A stretch of 64,000 nucleotides of DNA, taken from assembly GCA_026929865.2 (NCBI GenBank), contig CM049405.1, positions 22,376,001 to 22,440,000 of the forward strand. The letters are read 5' to 3'. Below, piece by piece: positions 22,168 to 34,494 of the stretch. Both the position numbers and the translations under genes were made by a program. The stretch's first letter is position 1. Every line of letters starts with the position of its first letter. Origin of the DNA: Hyperoplus lanceolatus. Taxonomy: Eukaryota; Chordata; Actinopteri; Uranoscopiformes; Ammodytidae. The notes beneath the pieces were generated by a model that worked only from the letters and a program-made list of their open reading frames with translations, had not been told where the DNA came from and ran no database searches.

Positions 22168-25100
22168 CATCATCATCATCTTCAACCGCTTATCCGAAAT
22201 CGGGTCGCGGGGGCAGCAGCTTGAGCAGGGAACCCCAAACTTCTCTTTCCCGGGCAACTTCAACCAGCTCTGACTGGGGGATCCCGAGGCGTTCCCAGGC
22301 CAGCGTGGAAATATAATCTCTCCACCTAGTCCTGGGACTTCCCCGAGGCCTCCTCCCAGCTGGACGCTCCTGGAACACCTCCCTAGGGAGGCGCCCTGGG
22401 GGCATCCTTACCAGATGCCCGAACCACCTCAACTGGCTCCTTTCAACGCAAAGGAGTAGCGGCTCTGCCCCGAGTTCCTCACGAATGACTGAGCTTCTCA
22501 CCCTATCTCTAAGGGAGACGCCAGCCACCCTCCTGAGAAAGCCCATTTCGGCCGCTTGTACCCGCGACCTCGTTCTTTCGGTCATTACCCAGCCTTCATG
22601 ACCATAGGTGAGGGTAGGAACAAAGATCGCCCGGTAGATCGAAAGCTTTGCCTTACGACTCAGCTCTCTTTTCTTCACAACAGTGCGGTAAAGCGAGTGC
22701 AAAACCGCCCCTGCTGCTCCGATTCTACGGCCAATCTCACGCTCCATTGTTCCCTCACTCGCAAACAAGACACCGAGGTACTTGAACTCCTTCACTTGGG
22801 GTAAGGACTCATTCCCTACCTGTAGTAGACAATCCATCGGTTTCCTGCTGAGCACCATGGCCTCCGATTTAGAGGTGCTGATCCTCATCCCAACCGCTTC
22901 ACACTCGGCTGCAAACCGATCCAATGAGAGCTGAAGGTCACAGGCCGATGATGCCATCAGAACCACATCATCCGCAAACAGCAGAGATGAGATCTTCAGA
23001 CCACCAAACTGCAACCCCTCCCCACCACGACTACGCCTTGATATCCTGTCCATAAATATCACAAACAGGATTGGTGATAAAGCGCAGCCCTGGCGGAGGC
23101 CAACCCCCACCGGAAACGAGTCTGACTTACTACCGAGAACCCGTACACAGCTCTCGCTTTGAGCGTACAGAGATTGGATGGCCCTGAGAAGAGACACCCT
23201 CACCCCATACTGCCGCAGCACCCCCCACAGTATCTCCCGGGGAACCCGGTCATAAGCCTTCTCCAGATCCACAAAACACATGTAGACTGGATGAGCAAAC
23301 TCCCAAGCTCCCTCTAGGATCCTTGCGAGAGTGAAGAGCTGGTCCGTTGTTCCACGGCCAGGACGGAATCCGCATTGTTCCTCTTCAATCTGAGGTTCGA
23401 CTATCGGCCGAACCCTCCTTTCCAGCACCTTGGAGTAGACTTTGCCGGGAAGGCTGAGAAGTGTGATACCCCGGTAGTTGGCACACACTCTCTGGTCCCC
23501 CTTTTTAAAAATAGGAACCACCACCCCGGTCTGCCACTCCTTCGGCACTGTACCCGACTTCCACGCAATGTTGAAGAGGCGTGTCATCCAAGACAGCCCC
23601 TCCACACCCATTGCTTTCAGCATTTCTGGACGGATCTCATCAACCCCCGGGGCTTTGCCACTGTGGAGTTGTTTGACTACCTCAGTGACTTCCACCAGGG
23701 AAATTGACGATGATCCCCCATCAGCCTCCAGCTCTGCCTCCAACATAGAGGGCGTGTTAGTCGGATTCAGGAGTTCCTCAAAGTGCTCTTTCCACCGACC
23801 GACTACCTCCTCAGTTGAGGTCAACAGCGTCCCATCCTTACTGTACACAGCTTGGATAGTTCCCCGCTTCCCCCTCCTGAGGTGCCGGACGGTCTTCCAG
23901 AAACACTTTGGTGCCGACCGAAAGTCCTTCTCCATGGTTTCTCCGAACTTCTCCCACACCCGCTGCTTTGCCTCTGACACGGCAGAAGCTGCAGCCCTTC
24001 GGGCCTGTCGGTACCTTGCAACTGCCTCAGGAGTCCCCCGAGATAACATATCCCGGAAACACTCCTTCTTCAGTCGGACGGCTTCCCTGACCACCGAGGT
24101 CCACCACGGCGTTCGAGGGTTACCGCCCCTTGAGGCACCTAAGACCTTGAGACCACAGCTGCCTGCCGCGGCTTCAGCAATGGAAGTTTTGAACATCGAC
24201 CACTCGGGTTCAATGCCCCCAACCTCCACAGGGATGCTAGAAAAGCTCTGCAGGAGGTGCAAATTAAAGATCTCTTGAACAGGGGCCTCCGCTAGACGTT
24301 CCCAGTTCACCCGCACTACCCGTTTGGGCTTACCAGGTCTGTCCAGAGTCTTCCCCCACCCTTTGACCCAACTCACAACCAGATGGTGATCAGTTGACAG
24401 CTCCGCCCCTCTCTTCACCCGAGTGTCCGAAACATGCGGCCTCAGATCAGATGATACGATCACAAAATCGATCATCGACCTTCGGCCTAGGGCGCTCTGG
24501 TACCATGTACACTTATGAGCATCCTTATGTTCGAACATGGTGTTTGTTATAGACAAACCATGACCAGCACAGAAGTCTAACAACAAACGACCACTCGGGT
24601 TCAGATCAGGGAGGCCGTTCCTCCCAATCACGCCTTTCCAGGTGTCTCCATCATTGCCCACGTGCGCGTTAAAGTCTCCCAGCAGAACTATGGAGTCCCC
24701 TACCGGAGCCCCATGCAGGACTCCGTTCAGGGTCTCCAAGAAGGCCGAATACTCCGAACTGCTGTTTGGTGCATACGCACAAACAACAGTCAGAGTCTTC
24801 CCCCCCACAACCCGGAGGCGTAGGGAGGCGACCCTCTCGTCCACCGGGGTAAACTCCAACGTAGTAGCGCCCAGCCGGGGGCTCGTGAGTATCCCCACAC
24901 CGGCCCGGCGCCTCACACCTTGGGCAACTCCAGAGAAGAATAGAGTCCAACCCCTGTCCAGAAGTACGGTTCCAGAGCCAAGACTGTGCATGGAGGTAAG
25001 CCCCACCAGATCTAATTGGTAGCGCTCCACCTCCCGCACCAGTTCCGGCTCCTTCCCCCACAGCGAGGTGACGTTCCACGTCCCCAAAGCCAGCCTCTGC

Positions 25101-25209
25101 CGCCCGGGTCTGGTCCGTCGTGGTCCCCGCCCTTCACTGCCACCCTGTATGCAGCGCACCCGACCCCAGCGGTTCCTCCGATGAGTGGTGGGCCCATATT
25201 AAACATGCT
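22168..25209 (-). mobile_element. RTE-clade LINE, nearly full length, with 8-bp target duplication
   Basis: The minus-strand element carries a single large endonuclease-RT frame and ends at its 3' side in a (GAT)n tail (22168-22180), as RTE elements do. Matching 8-bp direct repeats acaatatt at 22160-22167 and 25210-25217 define it. It is about 3.04 kb, close to the usual RTE size. The large open frame and intact duplications imply recent insertion. Confidence 0.93.
22190..25159 (-). CDS. RTE LINE endonuclease-reverse transcriptase, 989 codons
   Basis: The protein nicks target DNA and reverse-transcribes the element's RNA. An apurinic-type endonuclease fills roughly residues 25-270: [32 protein letters not shown] and the terminal STDHHLV histidine motif. 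Reverse transcriptase follows at about residues 490-770: [53 protein letters not shown] and the catalytic FADD. The C-terminal part includes [16 protein letters not shown] and ends RPDFG. The whole frame is open. The codon at 25159 is GTG, and an in-frame stop lies just upstream, near 25200. The first in-frame ATG comes after about 55 codons, so the start is either non-AUG or lost by slight 5' truncation. The usual catalytic Glu after the second strand is replaced here by a Thr-Ser pair (VGLTSMH), which from memory is common in fish copies. Confidence 0.93.
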   Translation of the reverse strand: MRCIQGGSEGRGPRRTRPGRQRLALGTWNVTSLWGKEPELVREVERYQLDLVGLTSMHSLGSGTVLLDRGWTLFFSGVAQGVRRRAGVGILTSPRLGATTLEFTPVDERVASLRLRVVGGKTLTVVCAYAPNSSSEYSAFLETLNGVLHGAPVGDSIVLLGDFNAHVGNDGDTWKGVIGRNGLPDLNPSGRLLLDFCAGHGLSITNTMFEHKDAHKCTWYQSALGRRSMIDFVIVSSDLRPHVSDTRVKRGAELSTDHHLVVSWVKGWGKTLDRPGKPKRVVRVNWERLAEAPVQEIFNLHLLQSFSSIPVEVGGIEPEWSMFKTSIAEAAAGSCGLKVLGASRGGNPRTPWWTSVVREAVRLKKECFRDMLSRGTPEAVARYRQARRAAASAVSEAKQRVWEKFGETMEKDFRSAPKCFWKTVRHLRRGKRGTIQAVYSKDGTLLTSTEEVVGRWKEHFEELLNPTNTPSMLEAELEADGGSSSISLVEVTEVVKQLHSGKAPGVDEIRPEMLKAMGVEGLSWMTRLFNIAWKSGTVPKEWQTGVVVPIFKKGDQRVCANYRGITLLSLPGKVYSKVLERRVRPIVEPQIEEEQCGFRPGRGTTDQLFTLARILEGAWEFAHPVYMCFVDLEKAYDRVPREILWGVLRQYGVRVSLLRAIQSLYAQSESCVRVLGSKSDSFPVGVGLRQGCALSPILFVIFMDRISRRSRGGEGLQFGGLKISSLLFADDVVLMASSACDLQLSLDRFAAECEAVGMRISTSKSEAMVLSRKPMDCLLQVGNESLPQVKEFKYLGVLFASEGTMEREIGRRIGAAGAVLHSLYRTVVKKRELSRKAKLSIYRAIFVPTLTYGHEGWVMTERTRSRVQAAEMGFLRRVAGVSLRDRVRSSVIREELGAEPLLLCVERSQLRWFGHLVRMPPGRLPREVFQERPAGRRPRGSPRTRWRDYISTLAWERLGIPQSELVEVAREREVWGSLLKLLPPRPDFG

Positions 25210-25217
25210 ACAATATT

Positions 25218-27377
25218 TCCAACTGGAAATCAATTCATGACAACAATCTGTTATCAACACAATTCAGTCAGAATTTAAAAAAGAAAGTAAATGTTATTTG
25301 ATTTAGAATCTTTAGTTTTATTTGGAAACACGGCTCTCACATTTGACATGAATACCGTCAAAGAACTCCAAAATAGTTTCTTCAACAAATGATATCCAGT
25401 TTAATGATTTTCTCTGAAAGTAACAAACAGGAGGAAATGGATTACTAACAGCCATGGTGAAACACACTGACTCAACAGCTAGGTTTAACAGGTAAATATG
25501 TATTTTCTACTCTCTTCCTTGAAGTGTATATATCATTGTTGCAACATAAACAAAGATAAAATACACAAAGAACATAACAGTTCCATTTTTTATTATGGAC
25601 TAAAGATAAAACAAAATAATGATCACTCTCTTATGACTAAACACTAGTTTAACCTGGCCCTATCACTGTTATTTGAATGAACACATATGTATTTAATTTA
25701 ACCTTTATTTATACTCGAAAGATCAGTTGGCTGGAATCCAAGAATCTTGTCTAATCACCAAGTTGATGTACATGGAAAAAATTAAAATAATTAGTTAACA
25801 GTTCAGATGCATTTTTGTTTCCTTTATCTAAATCATTATAGCATAGCATTACGGTTCCACATTATGTATTATTATTATAACATAATGCATTGCATTGCTG
25901 AAACTGAAATATCTTTGGTACCTTAATCAAATAAAATTCTCACTGAACCTTTAACAGGTTGACACTATTTTTTCAGTCAAAAAACATGTAATCTCTATGA
26001 CGATTCTACGCAAAGTTACATGATGATATAAGTTAGAAATGTTACCCTTTTCACCAGCAGTGTCTTGCTTTATAATAGGTAACCCTGCAGTCACTGAGAG
26101 CTCTAAGAGTCATTTTAACTGCCACCTAAATATTATCACTCAAACATAATTGTGTTTCAGTGGGAGTTTAAGTGGCATTTTTTAAATATGAACACTATCT
26201 CTGACACGCTTTATGATATACTCAAGAAATATGTTTAACATACACGCAGCTATATGTCTGGCTTATTTCAGTATGGTTCCTGTTTGAACTTTTCAACTTC
26301 CCTGCACTTACAGTTTGTTTTTCTTTAAATCAAACTACCTTGTCCATGGTTGACCTCTCTCTCCTCCTAAATGATTATCATCACTCACTCTTAAAGGTGA
26401 GGTCAGCTATTCTGGAGAAAGTTTGTTGTCAAAATCACTTTTTCTCAAAACACACAGTATGGACATGTAGCGGATCGTGAGGAGATACTTACTGATTCTG
26501 ACAAAAAAGTGATTTTGACAACAAGCATTCCCCAGAATCACTGACTCCACCTTTAATTCCTTCATCACACATTTATTCTCAGCCATTTTAAAGGTCAATG
26601 TCACTTTCGGGTTCTACAGCTTTATCTGTAACTTTATCTCCAAACACAACAATGAGATTATCAATAAACCAATGTAATATATTTGGTCAAAGGAAGGCAA
26701 TGTTTCTCTGTGTATGTCTTTATAATTTTGTAAAAGTGTCAACACCTTTCCAGTGTATTTAACTGCATTTCTAATCTTAACTATAACTTGGAGTAAATCA
26801 AAGTTTTTCCGTGAAGGGGAGGCGCATTAGTATTGGTGATAAGAAATGAAGCCACAGCACTCACTCTGCCTGTTGTATACTGTTTAATGTTTAACCGCCC
26901 TGCCCTCTGTAGGAGGAGGGAATCTGTGTCAGTGTGTAGGCTAACACTTAGCTCATACTGAGGTGAAACTAGCCGACTTTGGACCAGGACTTGCGAGGAC
27001 TCTCTGGGGATCCCTAATGATTATCATGAATGGAAGGAGATGGACCAGGTTTGGGGGCAACACACAATACTTTTGGGGATAAGGTACTGATTATTTTCAA
27101 CATAGTAGAACGTTCTGACATGTTTTCTTGGATTTTTCTGATTTGGACTGCAATGAAATGATACACCTCCTGGGATCTGGAGTTTCAAACCCAATGGGAC
27201 GCTCGACTTGAAGAATTTCCAGACAGATAATAGACTTAAGTGTAAGTTTTTTCTATCTGGGAAAACTTATCACCTCTGGATCTTGGCTCTAATCACAGGG
27301 ACTGCGCCCAGCAAAAACTGATAAGCTAAAGGGACAAAAATCAATACCTGGAAAAAGAATCTGTGCTCTACTACACC
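25218..27377 (+). promoter_or_regulatory. gpr39 upstream region; promoter position not resolved
   Basis: This is unique, AT-rich sequence between the RTE element and the gpr39 start codon, interrupted only by the small MITE at 26395-26552. The last 500 bases are likely to hold the gpr39 promoter and 5' untranslated region. I see no clear TATA box or CpG island, so the transcription start is not placed. Confidence 0.35.
26395..26552. mobile_element. Palindromic 158-bp MITE with TTAA duplication
   Basis: The arms are inverted copies of each other over about 50 bp. The left arm reads 'aggtgaggtcagctattctg' and continues to 'ttgtcaaaatcacttttt'; the right arm is its complement. TTAA lies at both edges (26391-26394 and 26553-26556), which suits a piggyBac-like or Kolobok-like family. 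A half copy lies at 39541-39645. Confidence 0.85.
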
Positions 27378-28170
27378 ATGACGGACATGGACGAGGATAC
27401 AGAGATAGCAGATGAAAAAGACTGGGCAAAGCTCGAGCCTAACTACCCGGTCAAAATCTTCCTGACGATCTTTTACAGCCTCATCCTGGTGACGGGCATC
27501 GTGGGTAATTCAGTCACCATCAGAGTGACCCAGGTGCTGAAGCGTAATGGCTACTTGCAGAAGAATGTGACCGACCACATGGTTAGCCTGGCGTGTTCCG
27601 ACTTGTTGGTGCTCCTCATCGGCATGCCGGTGGAGCTCTACAGCGCCATCTGGTTCCCCTTCACGTCGGCGTCGGGCAACGCTTCCTGCAAGATCTACAA
27701 CTTCTTGTTTGAGGCTTGCAGCTACGCCACCATCCTCAACGTAGCCACGCTTAGCTTCGAGCGCTACATCGCCATCTGCCACCCGTTTCGCTACAAGGCC
27801 CTGGGCGGGAAGCGTACCTCAGGCCTCATCACCTTTGCCTGGCTGGTGTCCGTGCTGGTGGCCCTGCCTTTGCTTGTCGCCACGGGAACCCAGGGCCACA
27901 TTCCATTCCGAGCGGACACGCCGGTCCAGAATCTGACCTTCTGCACCAATCTGAGGGAGCACTGGGTGATGTACAGGGTCAGCATCTTTGTGGCGTTCAT
28001 AGTCTACATGATGGTGTTGGTGTGTGTGGCCTTCATGTGCCGAGCCATGATCGCCGTCCTCAAGAAACCCTTAGGATCCATGGACAGTGGGAGCAACGGA
28101 ACGCAAACAGCAGTCAAGCACGAGAACACCAGGGTCAAGACAGCCAGGAAGCAGACAATCATTTTTCTTG
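27378..28170 (+). CDS. gpr39: G protein-coupled receptor 39, first coding exon (TM1-TM5)
   Basis: This is a class A receptor of the ghrelin/neurotensin receptor group; mammalian GPR39 is a zinc-sensing, largely constitutively active plasma-membrane receptor. The exon encodes 264 residues plus one base and ends at a GTAGGT donor, in the same place as human exon 1 (QTIIFL). Diagnostic stretches are GNSVTIRVTQVLKRNGYLQK, TDHMVSLACSDLLVLLIGMP, EACSYATILNVATLSFERYI and AICHPFRYKA, with the ERY version of the DRY motif. TM1 to TM5 and a basic third intracellular loop are visible. The start ATG at 27378 has a good context (accATGa), and an in-frame TAA at 27327 rules out an earlier Met. The conserved TM3-ECL2 cysteines are present (NASCK and LTFC). 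The N-terminus lacks the Cys and His residues used by human GPR39. The exon for TM6, TM7 and the tail is not in the window. Confidence 0.95.
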
Positions 28171-28696
28171 GTAGGTTTTTTAAATTTTTTTATAATATCC
28201 CCAGAAAGCCCATACAGGTTATGAAAAAAAAGGAAATATTATTTTCAGAACTATGACAAAATTGTTTTCACATAGCCCCCAGCTGTAATCTCTATTATAT
28301 CTTCTCTCTATATATTTGACTAAAAATGTCTTAATTTTTAACTGGATTCTTGGTTGTTGGTTTAATATCTCAATAGATACACCTTGTTCCACCAACTTTG
28401 TCTGATCAAAGAAGTGATTGTACAGCTTTGTTTTTCTTGTTTGTATACTGTCTGAGTTTTTATTCCTTTTGGGTTCGAGGTGTCCGCACGAGACTGGAAT
28501 TCTCTGTGAAGTGTTGACAGCAATGTTATCAAGTGTTATTTTTTGGGCCCCAATGTTTGGTGATGTGTGAGGCTGTGGGATGTTTTATTACCACTGCTGC
28601 CTCTTCATCCGTTTATACCCGCAGTTAAAACACCACCTGTGCCACCAATGGATGTGACAAAGATGTTTACAGTGGTATGACCATTACAGTGATTGA

Positions 28697-28700
<4 letters not shown>

Positions 28701-28788
<88 letters not shown>
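28701..28788 (+). repeat. (AC)n microsatellite
   Basis: About 44 uninterrupted AC units lie some 530 bp inside the gpr39 intron. Confidence 0.97.
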
Positions 28789-28791
<3 letters not shown>

Positions 28792-29200
28792 TTTTTTTTA
28801 CGACATGCTCTTGAACTGAAAGATAAACCCTCTTGTGATAGTAACTATTGCTTGTTTAAGTTTGTTTGCTGATGTTGCAAGCCCTGTAGAGACATGTTCA
28901 GTCCCCCTATGCTGTCCAGACACAATTTGGTGATACGGGACTAATGTTACTTAAAATATGATAGCATGGCTAATGCGAGTTTGTTAAGGTAGCCACTGTT
29001 CACAATGTCTTATTGCTCAAACGTTGATGTTTTAATTGAGAAAAAGAGTGAGTGCCAAAACTGTCTCAGACTCAGACTCAGATACATATTTAATAATAGA
29101 AGATGTTCAGCACTGTCTGTGTTTGTTGTACACCAGCTTTGGATATAAGATGGACTCGTATTTTAATAGATGCTTTACCATTTTTGCCTTACATTTACCC

Positions 29201-29203
<3 letters not shown>

Positions 29204-29263
<60 letters not shown>
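29204..29263 (+). repeat. Compound (CT)n(CA)n microsatellite
   Basis: About 19 CT units pass directly into about 11 CA units. The block abuts the SINE-like sequence that follows. Confidence 0.95.
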
Positions 29264-29372
29264 GGTCCAGGGACACTTCAACATGTGACAGGTGGTGAAA
29301 ATAGAAGAGCCTGCCCTGTGCTCAGAGGGTGACCGCTCTACCTCCTGAGCCACAGTTGAGAAACCAACACTT
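29264..29372 (-). mobile_element. tRNA-derived SINE fragment
   Basis: The minus strand reads 'gtggctcaggaggtagagcg', a tRNA-like A-box start shared with a widespread fish SINE. Further on it has 'acatgttgaagtgtccctgg', which matches that SINE's body. The middle, including the B box, is not recognisable, so the copy is old or internally deleted. Confidence 0.55.
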
Positions 29373-29504
29373 CCATTAGCCAAACTGTCAGAGTCCCTTT
29401 GTCATAGCGCAGAGCGGTCACAGACAGATACCACATGAATTCAAACTGACAAGGAGCAGGACACACAGAAACTAAATACCAGACAGTGGAGCAGGAAGCT
29501 CTTA

Positions 29505-30022
29505 AGGTGCCAACACACTGCACACCGCCGCGCGGCGAGTTTACATAGAAAGTCAATGTATAGGCGGCCGGCGCCGAGCGGTTCGCCGCAGGAGTTGAAA
29601 ATATTGAACTTTTCGCCGCCGGCCGCGCCGCGTTAGCCAATCAGCGTTGAGCTACTCCCGACGTCACTCACTTCGGGACGACGGACAGAGGAAATTAAGA
29701 TGGATGAAAACATAATAGTCACAGTTTGCTCCCATAAGTTCTGTGAATAGCCTATGTGTCTGTTGCCTGCTGTGTACAGCTATCAGTTTTGCTTTATGAA
29801 CCAAATTAGCACCGGTTAGCTTGGGTAAAGCACCATCAGCACAGCAGACTGGTGCTCTCAGCACCGGTTAGCACCAGCGCCAGCAAATCCCCAGAGTAGA
29901 GAAGGCTACTCTGGTCGGGCGGCGGGCGGCGGACCCAATATGACCCAATATGATCACGCGGTGCGGAACCTGCGATTTGCGTGGCCAACCGCCGCGCCGC
30001 GGTGTGCAGTGTGTTGGCACCT
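29505..30022. mobile_element. PIF/Harbinger-type MITE, GC-rich, TTA duplication
   Basis: The ends form inverted repeats starting 'aggtgccaacacactgcaca' on both strands. TTA lies at 29502-29504 and 30023-30025, the three-base target duplication of Harbinger elements. The arms carry GC-rich 'ccgccgcgcggcg' runs. There is no transposase. Confidence 0.85.
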
Positions 30023-30669
30023 TTAAAGATGAACCCCTGTTGACAGTAGTCAAAACAGTTTCTTAGAAAAGGATTACGAAAAAGAAATGTATCATCTTTT
30101 TTATGCAGGATACAGTTTTACACAGGATACAAATACAAAAATGTATACAATTTTAAAAGCTGCACTTATCACATATATTAGCAATGGTATGTATCTCTCA
30201 AATCACTGGCTGGATTTTCTGAACTACATTTTTACTGTTATAGTTCATTCTTATCCCTCTCATTAAACTGTGAGACCGAAACTGAGCTGAAAGGAAAGTA
30301 ACTTTAATCTCTAACAGGTGGCCAACACAAACAGGTGGTATGTGTGTCTTTTAAAATAATATTTGCACAAGGATTTGGCCTGCATTTGTAGCTTACATTG
30401 CACAATAACCGTCTAGTTCCCTGTTTTTGTTACAACAGTTCTGGCTTTACTGATTTTGATCTTAAATGTGTTCTTCTAACTGTGATTGACATATGTTTTA
30501 TATTAGGAAACAAGTACTAGTGGGTCTGTTGTAACAAATCTATGTCCAGCCACTCCTCTGCATTGCAGAGCAAGCAGTCACCACCATGTGTGTTTACTGG
30601 AACACACAAGACCCCTCTTTATTTAAACAGTCACCCATGACGTCATGTGGTATCAGTCTGACACTATCT

Positions 30670-30895
30670 CTGCGTTCCAATCCCCATATCTTCTGCTATT
30701 TAGTATGGTAGAAAAAAAAGATTAAGGATGTCCCAAATCTTGTGGTCAGATTTAGCATGCTTAAAAATACCTGCATGCCTACTACATCCATTAGAGATTT
30801 TTAGTGTTGAAATGAGCAATAGGTAAGTAAAAGTGTCCCAATTGTGTGCCTACTGCACGCTAAATAGATAATTTTTATGGTCAGCTGTATGGGCA
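30670..30895. repeat. Copy of the 'ctgcgttccaa' element family
   Basis: It matches the outer parts of 17478-18472 from the left end 'ctgcgttccaa' through 'tttttatggtcag', without the inner insertion. The right terminal repeat is not seen. Confidence 0.7.
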
Positions 30896-31562
30896 TGGAT
30901 GGAGAGACTTACTGTGTGATGTAAAAGAAACAGATGCATGCTGGTGTTCTACCACTTGAAAACTGTTTTTGGCCACATGCTCAAAACATATCCTTTGATA
31001 TATGGCATCCCCTTCTTAATACCACATTTTGGCAATGCCTTGGACATAATTCTCTGTATGTTTTAATAGAATGAGGAAGCAAAAGTACTCATTTGTCATC
31101 TAACCCTTTTGAAGCTTCAGGATCTATTGACTGTGACAATGATACTAAAACACACAGCAGAACAAAAATACACTTACACTCTTCAAACTCATAAATAGCA
31201 TCAATAAAACTCATCACAGATCTTCCTTTTAACTTTGGAAGGTTCCACTCTAGAAGATGTTTCCAACCCTGACAAAATCTATAGTGTGCACAATTGACAC
31301 TGTTGAGAAGTTAACACTGTCTGTGTCTATAACTAAGCAGAAGGCCTTAGGACAGCCATGTATCAGCCACACTGAGAGGAGCAGAGACATTTAATCAGCC
31401 CTGCAGCATCCCAAAGAAGTGCTACTAATGATGGATACATGCAGACTTTCTGCTAACTTTGTTGCCATTTATCTCTCAATAAGATACTGACATATCGACT
31501 TATCTAACTCAACACAATAGCTTGTTCCTTATTCACATATGACATGATGAATGGGTGAGCAT

Positions 31563-31903
31563 TAGGGCTGCAACTAACGATTATTTTGATAAACGATTAA
31601 TCTGTCGATTATATTCTCGATTAATCCGTAAAATGTCAGAAAATGGTGAAAAATGTTGATCAATTTTGCAAAGCCCATGTTGACTTCCACAAATGTATTT
31701 TTATGTCCAAAACACAAAGATATTTCAGTTTACTGTCATAATAGGATTAAAGAAACCTGAAAATATTCACATTTGAGAAGCTGAAATCAGAGAATTCAGA
31801 TATTAACAAACGACTTGAGACGATTAATCGATTATCAAAATAGTTGGCGATTATTTTAATAATCGATTAATAATTGATTCGTCGATTAATCGTTGCAGCT
31901 CTA
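31563..31903. mobile_element. hAT MITE with 8-bp target duplication
   Basis: It is flanked by gtgagcat at 31555-31562 and 31904-31911. The ends are 'tagggctgcaactaacgatt' and the complement of 'aatcgttgcagctcta'. The interior has dense 'cgattaatcg' palindromes. It is short, has no coding sequence, and looks fairly young. Confidence 0.94.
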
Positions 31904-34494
31904 GTGAGCATTAGCATTAGCATCTACTCATGCACTCGAGTCATTTTTCCCTGTATCCTTAAGTAGCTTACAGCATGGTGACACTGCAGTTGTGCTTCTT
32001 TTTCAATTACCAGTCAGTCAAACATCCTAGCCAGATTAATTATTCAGTATTTAGTATTGGACAGTCTGCGAATTAAATTGGGTTTCTGTGCTCCGATGAC
32101 CTCAGATGGATTGGGAAAGTAAGGGTCAGCGGCATTTACTACCAATGCACAAAATGGGTTTTCATCCATTAGTCACAATCCACGCACAGCTTAATTGCCC
32201 AATATATTCATAATTGTCTCTTTATGGATGCACTTTTGAACCTGCCTACACATTTTCACGTCGACCGGTGACGACTTGAGGATGGTGACATGCTGATGAT
32301 GACGAGTTGAGGAGGAAGGGTATGATTACAGATAGATGAACAAAGAGGGAGATAGAAGAGGATGACTGGTAGCTGACTACGGTTAAGGTCAACCACATGA
32401 GTAAGAAGATGGAAATAAAGATGAAGAAATAAGTGGCAGAAAGCTCCTTTAACGTTTTGGTTTTAGTCACTGCTCTTATCAGCCTCTTTACTGCCGAAGC
32501 ATGCAGTAGCTCTGGTTGCCAAAAAAGCTCTAAAAGATCAGGAGTCAGATACTTTTAATAACACAAATAATTTTGTTTGATTTATGATTATATAATGTTT
32601 TTCAATGCTCAGAGTTACATGTAGACTAAATACGTTTTTGTAGACTTAGCTCTGCAGATGTAAACAAACACCCCTCCCTTGAAACAGCGTAGTGCACCTT
32701 TAATGATTTAGGTGTGTATTGAAATGTATACTTTGTTTTTGAGTGAGATATATTAATGGATTGATAACAATGGATTTGGTAAATAGGCAGCTCTTTTTCC
32801 AGGTTAAGGTATAGTTTGGACTATGCATGGAGTATTTCACTGATCTCCCTCATGGCCATAATTGTACTTATCTTGAGGGGTACCATTTGTCCTGTGAAAA
32901 CAGTTGTGTATGTTGTGGCTCAGCAGGGAGCTTTTTTCTCCTCTTATTAAAGTTTTAGTTGTGATGGATATAAATATCAGTATATCAACTGCTATACTAT
33001 TCATGTACATATCTATTATAATTTTTGACCATTCTTTCAAAATCCATATCTTGCAAGTCCTCCAACTCTATGGAAGTGCAATCTTAAATCACTGCAGCAT
33101 GCTGGTGTCTTTCAGAACCTTTTGAGTTTGCTGCCAAAAATGCATTTCATTTTTACACATTGGAACTTTTTCAAGAATGGCGATCACTCACAGTTGACAA
33201 AGGTTTGTACGCTTCAAATGCCTGGTAGTTCCAGGGGGTGGGGGGAATCACTGGTGAATGCAAATTTGCTGCAAGTCATTTAGTTGATACATTACAAAAT
33301 GGATGTTTACAGTGATTAATTCCAATGTTAGTTGTATTTTAGTCTGCAAATTCAATGATTGCAGTTATGAGAAGGAACAAACAAGCTATTCCCCAAACAG
33401 AGGGTCGACACCACTGTAATGAAGTTTGAATTGATGATGATGTTTATGCAGGTACTTTGATTGAGTGCATTGATTCCCTCTGGAACAGGAGATATATGTT
33501 CCAGAGGGCACAGCTATGAAACAACACAATCACGTAGAGAATCTTCCCAATGGTTTTTGTTTCCAAGGCTGACTGGATGCATCTTCCATGAGAAACAATC
33601 TTTCAGAATTTGGGGCAAAATACTTTTATACGGGGAAAACTTGTGAAATAAATGTAAAGTGGCCTTTAGCCGAAGCTGTCGGTTCAGGGCTCCATGACTT
33701 ACCATTTCACAGTGAACTGTCTGATATTGTAGAAATATCATACGTGTAAAGGGGCACTTCCCAGAAAAAGGTAGAGATGGGAGCCAATTTGTAACAGATG
33801 GTGGTTTATAGATGTTCTTCTGCACCAGAGATAACTGGGTGCACAGGGACAATTAACTTGTCCTTACCCGGCCTCTGGGGACAAAGTGTAACTAATGTGT
33901 AGGGAAATATTTACTGTTAGAATTCTTGATCTATGTTCTTAATTTTAATGCTCTAATGTACCCTAACTCACCCTCTGAATGACCTTAGGAAGTCCTCATC
34001 TCTGACCATGATAGCCCTTAATTTTATCGATGTCTTAAGCCTTGTTTTCACTGAGCGGTGAGGTTCAGTTCGGTGCGGCTTGACAACTCTTTATTTGCTT
34101 TTCCACTGGCATAGGTTGGGAAGGGTGCCAAAATAAGAAAGCCGAGCCAAACCTCTTTTCACCCTTATCCTAGGGTACCAAGCTGTTCCAAAGGGTCCCA
34201 AAGGGTGCTATATACTGCAGTCCACTGATTGGTCGACAGAATCATTTCCGTGCGAGAGTAATGCAGTCACCTCGGCAAGAGTAAAAAGTCTTGTGATAAG
34301 AGAAAAATGTCTGCACGGCTCTTTGTTTACTGTGTGACGTTTTTCCTCTTCATTGAATTAATCGGCGGGCTCCATCTCCATGTTCTTTCACGTCACTATC
34401 ACTTAACATCATACGTGTTGATGAACTACCAACATATAAAAACCATGTGATGATATTAGCTAAAGATTAGCCTGAAATGCTAAGAGAGGTAGTT

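Noticed and set aside
23478-24278. 266-codon frame on the + strand
   Set aside because: It is antisense to the RTE endonuclease-RT frame, which is clearly the real one.
29036-29332. 98-codon open frame across microsatellites
   Set aside because: It runs through (CT)n(CA)n and a SINE fragment and has no domain.
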